Shown: positions 8,646 through 15,305 of the stretch, piece by piece | Layout: every line of letters starts with the position of its first letter | Position numbering within the stretch: the first letter of the stretch is position 1 | Source: Pseudomonadota bacterium | GTDB taxonomy: Bacteria > Pseudomonadota > Alphaproteobacteria > Rhizobiales > Devosiaceae | DNA length: 24,496 bases | Direction of reading: 5' to 3' | Assembly (NCBI GenBank): GCA_023415605.1 | Contig: JAEZKB010000196.1 | Span: forward strand, 1-24,496 | Notes under the pieces: generated by a model | Database searches by the model: none | Told to the model about the DNA's origin: nothing | What the model saw: only the letters and a program-made list of their open reading frames with translations | Translations under genes and position numbers: made by a program

Positions 8646-9442
8646 TTGGACTTGAGGAAAATGTCGAGGCCGACCAGGCGGTCGAGCAGCGCGATCACCA
8701 GCGCGGCGCAGAGGATGAATACGACCGAGATGGCGGCGAGGTCGGGGGTGATGATCGAGCGGATGGAGTTGTAGATCTGCACCGGCAGGGTCACCGTGCG
8801 GGCATCGGTCAGCAGCAGGCTCACGAGGAACTCGTTGAGCGCCAGGATGAACATCAGCAGCGAGCCCGAGATGATGCCGGGCATGACGCCCGGAATGGTG
8901 ATGTGGAAGAATGTCGAAAGCGGCCCGGCGCCGCAATTGGCGGCCGCCAATTCTAGGTCGGGATCGAGGCTCGAGGCACTGGCCATCACCGCCCAGCTCA
9001 TGCACGGCAGATTGATCACGCAACAGGCGACGCCGATGGGCCAGATCTGGCCGAGGACGCGCATCTGACCAAAGAGCAGCATGAGGCCGATGCCGGAGCC
9101 GATCAGCGGAATGGTGAACGGCAACAGCAGGTAGATCTGCAGTGTCTTCTCGAACTTGAGCGCATACTTGCTGAGAGCGATGCCGGCCAGCGTGCCGACC
9201 GGAATGGCGATCAGCGTGCAGATGAGGGCGACGGTCAGCGACCGGAAGAAAGCGTTCCGCAGATCATCGGCGAGCGCGATCTTGGCGTACCACTGCAGCG
9301 AGAAGCCGTCGGGCGGAAACTGGATGATGTTGCCGGAGGTGACGGAGGCGCCGAGCACCACGATGGTGGGTGCCGAGAGAACAATCAGCACCGCCACGAC
9401 CATGGTCCAGATGACGATGGACTTGCTGAGCGAACTCGTCAC
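8642..9442 (-). CDS. ABC transporter permease, PotC-like (spermidine/putrescine-type family)
   Basis: This is an inner-membrane permease of the binding-protein-dependent family, 266 residues with about six membrane segments. The first is near residues 8-30 (IVIWTMVVAVLIVLSAPTIVV). The cytoplasmic EAA loop that docks on the ATPase is visible around DLELAAANCGAGPLSTFFHITIPGVMPGI. The GTG start at 9442 is chosen because it overlaps the stop of the upstream permease as GTGA, and the sequence from there begins directly with a short polar N-terminus and a membrane segment. Together with the preceding permease it would form the heterodimeric channel. The transported solute is not identified; the PotABCD-type family covers polyamines, amino-alcohols, phosphonates and other small solutes. 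Confidence 0.92.
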   Translation of the reverse strand: MTSSLSKSIVIWTMVVAVLIVLSAPTIVVLGASVTSGNIIQFPPDGFSLQWYAKIALADDLRNAFFRSLTVALICTLIAIPVGTLAGIALSKYALKFEKTLQIYLLLPFTIPLIGSGIGLMLLFGQMRVLGQIWPIGVACCVINLPCMSWAVMASASSLDPDLELAAANCGAGPLSTFFHITIPGVMPGIISGSLLMFILALNEFLVSLLLTDARTVTLPVQIYNSIRSIITPDLAAISVVFILCAALVIALLDRLVGLDIFLKSK

Positions 9443-10383
9443 TTGCGGTCCCTCCCCATGGCGAGGGTCCCAGCGCCGAAGATCGAGAAGACGAGGCCCA
9501 CGACAAGCGAGCCGATGCCCACGAGGATAATCGTCAGCGCCGCGCCCATGCCCTGGTCGGAGGTACGGAAGAACTGGTCGTAGATAGCGTTGGCGATGAA
9601 ATCCTGCGAGCCGCCGCCGAGGATGGCCGGCATGGCGAAGTCGGTGAGCGAGAGGGTCAGCACGACGAGACCAGCGCCGATCAGGCCGGGTTTGGCCATC
9701 GGCAGGACCACGTGGACGAAGCTGCGCCACCAGTTGGCGCCGAGGCTGCTCGCCGCCGCTTCCATCTCTTCAGGGATGGCGGTCAGCGCGGGGGCGAGCA
9801 TCAGCACGGCGAAGGGGATCATGTACTGGACGAGGCCGAAAAGCACGGCGGGGTAGTTGTAGAGCAGCCGGATCGGCGAGACGCCGATCAGCCCCAGCGT
9901 CTCGTTCACCACGCCCTGATTGCCCAGGATGATGAGCCACCCATAGGCGCGCACCACCTGGCCGATGAAGAAGGGGAGGAACAGCGCGATGAGCAGGACC
10001 TTGCGCAGCAGCGGCGAAGGCGTGCGCACCATGAGGTAGCTATAGGGGAAGGCAAAGACGAGGCAGAGCACGGTGACGATCACCGAGCCAAGCAGGCTGC
10101 GCCAGAGGATGGTCCAGTAGAGGCCGCTGGCGAAGATGGTCTCGTAGTTCGTGGTACTCAGGTCAGCCGAAGGCAGGAAGGTGCTGGTGTCGAGGGTGCG
10201 GCCGCTCTGATCTGCGATCTGGACCAGGCCGATGACCAGCAGCAGTACGAGGAGGATCGCCGGCAGCACCATGACGTAAGGCAGCGCCGCGTTGAGGCGG
10301 CGCGGCCAGACGGTGGCCACGGCAGCCTCGGCGCCGTCCATCAGTCGCCAGCTCAGCGGGTAGGAGGTGCGATAAGTCTTCAT
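9439..10383 (-). CDS. ABC transporter permease, PotB-like
   Basis: This is the first permease of the transporter, 314 residues. A cytoplasmic N-terminus of about 35 residues leads into a first membrane helix (ALPYVMVLPAILLVLLLVIG), then a periplasmic loop and five further helices. The EAA-type docking loop reads EEMEAAASSLGANWWRSFVHVVLPMAKPGL. The start ATG 10383 has a good ribosome-binding site (GAGGAG, about five bases upstream); a longer frame reaching 10434 is rejected because it lacks such a site. It follows the binding-protein gene by 58 bp, a gap that contains a strong hairpin, and overlaps the second permease by four bases. It acts in the inner membrane with the PotC-like partner and the ATPase encoded upstream. 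Confidence 0.92.
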   Translation of the reverse strand: MKTYRTSYPLSWRLMDGAEAAVATVWPRRLNAALPYVMVLPAILLVLLLVIGLVQIADQSGRTLDTSTFLPSADLSTTNYETIFASGLYWTILWRSLLGSVIVTVLCLVFAFPYSYLMVRTPSPLLRKVLLIALFLPFFIGQVVRAYGWLIILGNQGVVNETLGLIGVSPIRLLYNYPAVLFGLVQYMIPFAVLMLAPALTAIPEEMEAAASSLGANWWRSFVHVVLPMAKPGLIGAGLVVLTLSLTDFAMPAILGGGSQDFIANAIYDQFFRTSDQGMGAALTIILVGIGSLVVGLVFSIFGAGTLAMGRDRK

Positions 10384-10400
10384 GCTGCTCCTCGGCAGAA

Positions 10401-10424
10401 GGAACGGCGCCGTGGCGCCGCTCC
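10401..10424 (-). promoter_or_regulatory. Intercistronic mRNA hairpin between binding-protein and permease genes
   Basis: Arms GGAGCGGCGCC and GGCGCCGTTCC (minus strand) pair over 11 bp with one G-U pair and a two-base centre. There is no T-run, so it is not a standard terminator. Its place, just after the binding-protein stop and before the permease ribosome-binding site, fits an mRNA stabiliser or partial attenuator that keeps binding-protein levels above permease levels. The pairing is seen directly; the role is inferred. Confidence 0.6.
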
Positions 10425-10441
10425 GGGATCGCAAACAAGCG

Positions 10442-11548
10442 TCAGCCCTGCATGATCTTCTTGAACTCGGCGAACCAGGTGCTCTCGTTCTCGACCTGGA
10501 CCTGCGACGAGATGCGGATCAGATGGGCAAAGTCCTCGTCCTTGGCGGGATAGGACGGATCGTTGACTAGATCGGCCGGCGGCGTCAGGCCGGGAATCAC
10601 GCCCGGCAGCCCGAGGCCATCGAGCCAGACCTGCTGCGCGTCCTTGGTGATGGCGAAGTTGATGTACTGCTTGGCCCAGTAGAGCTCGTTCTCTGGCAGG
10701 CCCTTGGGAATCCAGAGCCCGTCGGTATCGAACTTGGCGCCCTCTTCCGGCACGGTCCAGGCGACGTCGACCCCGTTCTTCTTGGCTTCGCGCGCATTGG
10801 TCGAAATGGTCACAGCAAGGTCGATTTCACCGTTCTGGAACCAGGTGGTGAAATCCGGATCTTCACCGAGCAGCGGCTCCTGCTGCTTCACCTTGGTGAT
10901 GAAGTCCCAGGCCGGCTGCATGTTGCCGGGGATGTCCTCGAGCTTGCCCCCGCCGGCGACCTGGGCCGGGAAGTGGAAACCGATGCCGTCATTGTAAAGG
11001 GCGATGCGGCCCTTGAACTTAGGATCGAGCAGCACCTGCAGCGTTTTCGGCGGGCCCTCGGGGAAGGCTTCCGGACGATAGGCGAGCACGTAGACATAGC
11101 CGTAGGTGTTGACGATCGGGTAGCCCTCGAGACCGACAGGCTTGGCGAGGTCGGTGGTGTTGGCGAGGTTCGGCAGGTCAGAGAGATCTTCGGTGACACC
11201 GCGGAGGGCCGACTTGGTGGCGTTGGTGGTGGTGTCCCAGTTGATGTGGATCGGCGGCACCCGCCCTTGTGCCACGGCGGCCCAGACCTTGGGCTGGATC
11301 TCGTTGTCTTCAGTCAGGTCATGGCGAACCGCGATGCCGGTGGCCGCAGTGAACGGATCGGAGACGCCGGCCTTGAGGCTATCGACCCACGAGCCGCCCC
11401 AGGCGCGCACGATGATCTCGGCGGGCTTGGCCGGTTCCTGGCCGAAAGCCTTCGTGGTGAAGCCCGCCATGGCGACGCCGCCAAGCGCGGCAGCGCCACC
11501 GAGGAATTTTCTGCGCGAAAGCGCGAGGATAGACGTCTTCTCAGTCAT
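10442..11548 (-). CDS. Tat-exported periplasmic solute-binding protein of a PotD-like ABC transporter
   Basis: This is the solute receptor of the transporter, 368 residues. The N-terminus carries a twin-arginine motif (SRRKFLG, R12-R13), a hydrophobic stretch (GGAAALGGVAMAGF) and a probable cleavage near KAFGQ, so the protein is exported folded. The mature part opens with EIIVRAWGGSWVDSLKAGV and has the two-lobed extracellular solute-binding pattern (DGIGFHFPAQVAGG; NGEIDLAVTISTNAREAKKNGVDVAW; AKQYINFAITKDAQQVWLDGLG). Start ATG 11548 has AGGAGA eight bases upstream, which supports it over longer frames. Similar proteins are annotated as spermidine/putrescine binding proteins, but ligand residues cannot be assigned by eye and polyamine specificity is unproven. 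It lies between the ATPase and the permeases. Confidence 0.92.
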   Translation of the reverse strand: MTEKTSILALSRRKFLGGAAALGGVAMAGFTTKAFGQEPAKPAEIIVRAWGGSWVDSLKAGVSDPFTAATGIAVRHDLTEDNEIQPKVWAAVAQGRVPPIHINWDTTTNATKSALRGVTEDLSDLPNLANTTDLAKPVGLEGYPIVNTYGYVYVLAYRPEAFPEGPPKTLQVLLDPKFKGRIALYNDGIGFHFPAQVAGGGKLEDIPGNMQPAWDFITKVKQQEPLLGEDPDFTTWFQNGEIDLAVTISTNAREAKKNGVDVAWTVPEEGAKFDTDGLWIPKGLPENELYWAKQYINFAITKDAQQVWLDGLGLPGVIPGLTPPADLVNDPSYPAKDEDFAHLIRISSQVQVENESTWFAEFKKIMQG

Positions 11549-11582
11549 GATCGTTCTCTCCTGTTGTACCGGTCCGTGCCGG

Positions 11583-12671
11583 TCAATTCGGGAAGGTGAG
11601 CACGTCGCGTGCATTCCACCCCATCGCCACGTTCTCGCCGATGGCGAATTGCGTGTGAGCCGTCGGATCGTGGTCGAAGACGCGCAGCAGCGCCCGCGAC
11701 GATCCAAACTCGATTTCGTAGACCAGGCGCTCGCCCTCGAAAATGGCGTCACGAACAGTGCCGGACGTGATGGTCTGGCAGCCGGTGAGGTCCGCTGTGG
11801 TGCGGCCCAGCCGGATCTGCTCGGCGCGAAGCGCTCCGGTGACCGCAGAGCCAGCGGCCGGCAGCGCGCCGGTACCGCTCCAGGTCCCGAACACCGTGTT
11901 GCCGCCGATATCGTAAGTCACGGCGCCGGCATCGGCTGCGGTGACGGTGCCGGAGATGAAATTGGTGACGCCGATGAAGCCGGCAACGAAGGCGTTCGAC
12001 GGTGTGCGGTAGGTGGCCGAGGGCGGCGCCTTTTGCTGGATGACGCCCTTGTCCATGACGATCACCTCGTCAGACACGACCAGCGCTTCGCGTTGATCGT
12101 GGGTGACATTGATGGTGGTGACGCCGAGTTCGCGCTGGATGCGGCGGAACTCCAGTTGCATCTCCTCACGCAGCTTGCGGTCGAGGGCGGCCAACGGCTC
12201 GTCGAGCAGAAGCAGGTCTGGTTCGAACACCAGAGCGCGGGCGATGGCGACGCGCTGCTGCTGGCCGCCGGATAGCTGGTGGATGCGGCGATCGGCGTAG
12301 CCTTCGAGATGCACCAGGTCGAGATAGCGCGCGACGCGCTCAGGGATCGTCGTCGCATCGAAGCGGCGCATCTTCAGGGGAAAGGCCACGTTTTCGGCGG
12401 CGGTCATGTGCGGGAAGAGCGCGAGTTTCTGGAACACCATGCCGATGGAGCGCTTGTGCGGCGGCGTGGCGCTGACCGGCTTGCCATGGATGACGATCTC
12501 GCCGGCCGAGGGGCTCTGGAAACCAGCGATCATGCGCAGCAGCGTGGTCTTGCCGGAACCGGAGGGGCCGAGAATGGTGAGGAACTTGCCGTCCTCGAGG
12601 TCGAAGGAGGCGTCGCGCACGGCTTGGGTGCCGTTGAAGACCATGTCGACATTGCGGACCGAGACGGCCAC
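11583..12671 (-). CDS. ABC transporter ATPase, PotA-like with C-terminal TOBE domain
   Basis: This is the energising subunit of the importer, 362 residues. Motifs in order: Walker A GPSGSGKT (35-42), Q-loop VFQKLALFPHMT (Q81), signature LSGGQQQR (133-140), Walker B LLLLDEPLAALD (E158), and switch His in NVTHD (H191). After about residue 240 comes a TOBE-type regulatory/contact domain (GALRAEQIRLG, SGTVRDAIFEGERLVYEIEF), as in PotA, FbpC and UgpC. Start choice: GTG 12671 gives a normal N-terminus (MAVSVRNVDMVF). TTG 12692 has a perfect GGAGG five bases upstream, but that GGAGG also encodes conserved Gly codons of the preceding dehydrogenase. The gene starts 7 bp after, or overlaps, that dehydrogenase and is followed 34 bp later by the binding-protein gene. 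Confidence 0.93.
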   Translation of the reverse strand: MAVSVRNVDMVFNGTQAVRDASFDLEDGKFLTILGPSGSGKTTLLRMIAGFQSPSAGEIVIHGKPVSATPPHKRSIGMVFQKLALFPHMTAAENVAFPLKMRRFDATTIPERVARYLDLVHLEGYADRRIHQLSGGQQQRVAIARALVFEPDLLLLDEPLAALDRKLREEMQLEFRRIQRELGVTTINVTHDQREALVVSDEVIVMDKGVIQQKAPPSATYRTPSNAFVAGFIGVTNFISGTVTAADAGAVTYDIGGNTVFGTWSGTGALPAAGSAVTGALRAEQIRLGRTTADLTGCQTITSGTVRDAIFEGERLVYEIEFGSSRALLRVFDHDPTAHTQFAIGENVAMGWNARDVLTFPN

Positions 12672-12678
12672 GCCCGCG

Positions 12679-13440
12679 TCAGATGGAGGCAAGATAGCCT
12701 CCGTCGATGGCGAGACACTGACCGGTGACGTAGGCGGCGGCGTCGCTGGCGAGGAACACCACCGGGCCGCCCACATCCTCAGGCTGGCCGAAGCGACCCT
12801 GCGGGATCTTGCCCAGCATGCCGGCAGTCCAGGCCTCGTCGGCATAGAAGACTTCGGTCATTTGGGTGCGGAAATAGCCAGGTGCGACGGCGTTGACGCG
12901 GATGCCGTGCTTGGCCCATTCGGCCGAGAGTGCGCGGGTCATGCCAAGGAGGCCAGACTTCGATGAGCCGTAGGGCACGGCGGTCGGAACGCCGACATAG
13001 GCGGTGAGCGAGCAGAGGTTGATGATAGAGCCGCGCGTCCCGCGTGCGGCCATGTCGCGGGCCGCGGCCTGGGCGACGAAGAAGCTGCCCTTCAAATTGG
13101 TGTCGACGATGCTGTCCCACAGCGCCTCATCGACATCGAGCGAGGGGGCGACGCTTTCGTAGCCGGCATTGTTGACGAGGATGTCCACCGGCCAGTCGGA
13201 AAAGAGGGTGTTGAGTTTGGCAGTGATGCCGGCGACGTCGCGCACGTCGAGTTCCAGGCCGCGGCCGGAATCGCCGAGCATCTGCAAAGTCTTGTCTAGA
13301 GCGGGAAGCGACCTTGCGGTGACGCAGACCTCGGCGCCGGCCTTGGCCAAGGCAACGGCGATCCCCTGCCCCAAGCCGCGGCTGCCGCCGGTGACGAGGG
13401 CGCGGCGGCCGGCGAGGTCGAAGGGCGAGGGGTTAGGCAC
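12679..13440 (-). CDS. Short-chain dehydrogenase/reductase, classical SDR, first gene of the ABC operon
   Basis: This is a 253-residue classical SDR that uses NAD(P) to interconvert an alcohol and a ketone. It has cofactor motif TGGSRGLG (17-24), NNAG (90-93), N115, catalytic S144, Y157 and K161 (YGSSK), a post-catalytic AVAPGYFRT segment, and the usual C-terminal GQCLAIDGGYL. The acidic D65 after LEL and R43 near the end of beta-2 leave NAD versus NADP open. The start is GTG 13440 with GGGGGAC about five bases upstream. As first gene in an operon with an importer and a HisD-family alcohol dehydrogenase, it likely acts on the imported compound or its oxidation product. It resembles sugar/polyol or 3-oxoacyl reductases, so the name should stay generic. 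Confidence 0.92.
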   Translation of the reverse strand: MPNPSPFDLAGRRALVTGGSRGLGQGIAVALAKAGAEVCVTARSLPALDKTLQMLGDSGRGLELDVRDVAGITAKLNTLFSDWPVDILVNNAGYESVAPSLDVDEALWDSIVDTNLKGSFFVAQAAARDMAARGTRGSIINLCSLTAYVGVPTAVPYGSSKSGLLGMTRALSAEWAKHGIRVNAVAPGYFRTQMTEVFYADEAWTAGMLGKIPQGRFGQPEDVGGPVVFLASDAAAYVTGQCLAIDGGYLASI

Positions 13441-13490
13441 GCGTCCCCCGGCCGGCTGTCTTGATGGTCGTCACGGTACTGTCCCCTGTG

Positions 13491-13527
13491 CGACGCCATG
13501 ACTCCGGCGTCGGAGCCTTGGCGTCAA
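13491..13527 (-). promoter_or_regulatory. Candidate promoter element and inverted-repeat operator upstream of the SDR-ABC-HisD-like operon
   Basis: On the minus strand a TTGACG (-35-like, 13522-13527) is followed by an inverted repeat with 7-bp arms CGACGCC/GGCGTCG and an 8-bp centre (13491-13512), about 50-72 bp upstream of the GTG at 13440. No good -10 hexamer is visible. The placement suits repressor control of the operon, but no regulator gene is adjacent. Low confidence. Confidence 0.3.
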
Positions 13528-13594
13528 GCCCACGCAGCCGCGACATTCGTTCGATTCGAGGTCTTTGCCTGCGATCTCAACAATTTAGGTGAAA

Positions 13595-13671
13595 TGGCGC
13601 GCCCGGAACGATTCGAACGTCCGACCCCCAGATTCGTAGTCTGGTGCTCTATCCAGCTGAGCTACGGGCGC
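13595..13671 (-). tRNA. tRNA-Arg, anticodon ACG, with encoded CCA
   Basis: The minus strand folds as a complete cloverleaf. The acceptor stem is GCGCCCG/CGGGCGC; the D arm is GCTC/GAGC around AGCTGGATA. The anticodon arm is CCAGA/TCTGG with loop CTACGAA, giving anticodon ACG. The five-base variable loop is followed by T arm GGACG/CGTTC with loop TTCGAAT. The discriminator G is followed by genomic CCA (13595-13597), 77 bases in total. ACG (inosine-modified by TadA) reads CGU, CGC and CGA. No duplicated 3' end is seen nearby, so there is no sign of use as an integration site. Confidence 0.97.
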
Positions 13672-13675
13672 GCAG

Positions 13676-13732
13676 GCCGGACGAGTCCGGCGGAACGGGC
13701 GAACCCATATAGAAGCTTTCCGCCCATTGCAA
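13676..13732 (-). promoter_or_regulatory. Candidate tRNA-Arg promoter and leader palindrome
   Basis: On the minus strand TTGCAA (13727-13732) and TATATG (13706-13711) are 15 bp apart, a short but workable spacing, and would start a leader of about 28 bases before the tRNA. A perfect palindrome (arms GCCGGAC/GTCCGGC, 13676-13691) lies four bases before the mature 5' end. Assigned by position; the spacer is suboptimal. Confidence 0.33.
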
Positions 13733-13827
13733 GCGTGTGACAAAGTCCAATGCAAAGTCCACGTTTGGCTATAAGCAAGCACTCACCGCGGACCATGAAC
13801 TTCTGCCACGCGAGCATCAGCGGCGTG

Positions 13828-15267
13828 TCACGGAACCAGCATATCTGCGGGCAAAATCACGTCGAAGCGCGTGCCTTTTGGCTGCTCGACGAAGGCCAGG
13901 CGGCCGCCATGGGCCTCGGTGAGCTCGCGGGCGATGGCAAGGCCGAGACCGGTACCGCCCGCCTTGGCCGAGCCTTCGAAAGCAACGAAGAGATTATCAC
14001 GGGCGCGCGGGGGGAGACCGGGGCCGTTATCGGAAATGCTCACCGTCAGCGCTTCGGGCGTCTGGGTGAAGCTGACGGCGACCTCGGGGGCCTCGGCAGC
14101 GCCGTTCTGGGCTTCCAGCGCCTCTCGGGCATTTTTCATCAGGTTGATGAAGACGCGGGCCAGCTGATCGGGGTCGGCCCGGAGGATGATGGCGTCGGGC
14201 ACATCGTTGCGGAGTTTGACGGCCGGATGGCCGACGAAGCCGGCATCGAAGGCGGCCTCGTCGATCAAGGCGCGGAGATCGACCGGCACCGGCTTGGGCG
14301 GGGTGGACGACTGGCGGCCATAGTCGAGCACGGACTGGGCAAAGCCGATGGCGCGATCGATGGAATGCACCAGACGTGGGGCGAGGCGCTGGATCTTGGG
14401 ATCGTCGAGAGCCACCACCTGATCGGAAAGGAGCTGCGCCGAGGTCAGGGTGTTGCGCAGATCGTGATTGATCTTGGAGACGGCGAGGCCGAGATCGGCG
14501 AGATGCCGGCGCTGGCGCAGCAGAGTGAATATCTCGGTCTCCATCGCCGCCAACTCCTGCTCGAGGATGCCGATCTCGTCGCGCCGCTTGGGATTCGGAG
14601 CCATGATCAGCGAGGCATTTTCTGGCGCCTTGCGGTAGCCGAGGATGTTCTGGCTCAGCCGCTGGATGGGGACGATCAGAATGCGCGAGACGATGAGGTA
14701 GAGCACCACGGCGGTGATCAGCGCCACGATCAGCGAAATGACGAAGGTGTTGCGCGAGTAGATCAGGAGTTCTAGCCGCAACGGCTGCTCGGGCATCAGC
14801 ACTTCGACGACGGTGTCATCGGCATCGCCCGGGCCGCCCTCGCCGATGATGCGCAGCGTGCGATCCCCGCCAAAGACCAGCGTATCGAGGACGCCGCCGA
14901 TCACCGTCACCGGATCGGTGAGACGCATATCGATGGTGATGGCCTCGCGCGGCATCGGTGCCTGCTCGAGCTCAAGTAGCTGGCTCTGGCCTTCGCGGCG
15001 ATAGACGATGGCAGTAGCGCCGGCGGCGTTGAGCAGCCGGTCGGTCAACTCGCGCGGGAGCGCCATGACATCGGGCACCGCATCGAGCACGCGGGCAGCG
15101 ACGATGCCCACGCGGAGCCTGTCTTCAAGCCAGGACGTGCGAAAATTGGCAGCGGAGGGCAAGTAAATGATCACTTCGACCGCAAGGATCACGAAAATGA
15201 TCGTGGCGATGATCTTGACCGACAGACCCGAAAAGGGCCCCGGCATCGCGCGAGTGTCAGTGGCCAT
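13828..15267 (-). CDS. Membrane-bound sensor histidine kinase, orphan
   Basis: This 479-residue two-component sensor autophosphorylates on His and would pass phosphate to a response regulator not encoded here. Order: membrane segment 1 (about 15-37), a sensor region of about 130 residues outside the membrane, membrane segment 2 (about 172-195, ISLIVALITAVVLYLIV), and a HAMP-like linker (PIQRLSQNILGYR). Then come a helical coiled stretch (EQELAAMETEIFTLLRQRRHL), the H-box with H268 (KINHDLRNTLTSAQLL), N-box (NLMKNAREAL), G1 (DNGPGLP) and G2 (GGTGLGLAIARE). No receiver gene flanks it. It follows the reductase homologue by 38 bp on the same strand, so the two are probably co-transcribed and may be functionally linked. 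Start ATG 15267 lacks a clear ribosome-binding site. Confidence 0.93.
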   Translation of the reverse strand: MATDTRAMPGPFSGLSVKIIATIIFVILAVEVIIYLPSAANFRTSWLEDRLRVGIVAARVLDAVPDVMALPRELTDRLLNAAGATAIVYRREGQSQLLELEQAPMPREAITIDMRLTDPVTVIGGVLDTLVFGGDRTLRIIGEGGPGDADDTVVEVLMPEQPLRLELLIYSRNTFVISLIVALITAVVLYLIVSRILIVPIQRLSQNILGYRKAPENASLIMAPNPKRRDEIGILEQELAAMETEIFTLLRQRRHLADLGLAVSKINHDLRNTLTSAQLLSDQVVALDDPKIQRLAPRLVHSIDRAIGFAQSVLDYGRQSSTPPKPVPVDLRALIDEAAFDAGFVGHPAVKLRNDVPDAIILRADPDQLARVFINLMKNAREALEAQNGAAEAPEVAVSFTQTPEALTVSISDNGPGLPPRARDNLFVAFEGSAKAGGTGLGLAIARELTEAHGGRLAFVEQPKGTRFDVILPADMLVP

Positions 15268-15305
15268 TGGTGGTTATTTAGCGAGAAACCCGTTACGCAA
15301 CAAGC

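Noticed and set aside
13595..13671. tRNA-Arg as a genomic-island integration site
   Set aside because: No integrase and no repeat of the tRNA 3' end were found in the window, and the flanking genes look like ordinary chromosome.
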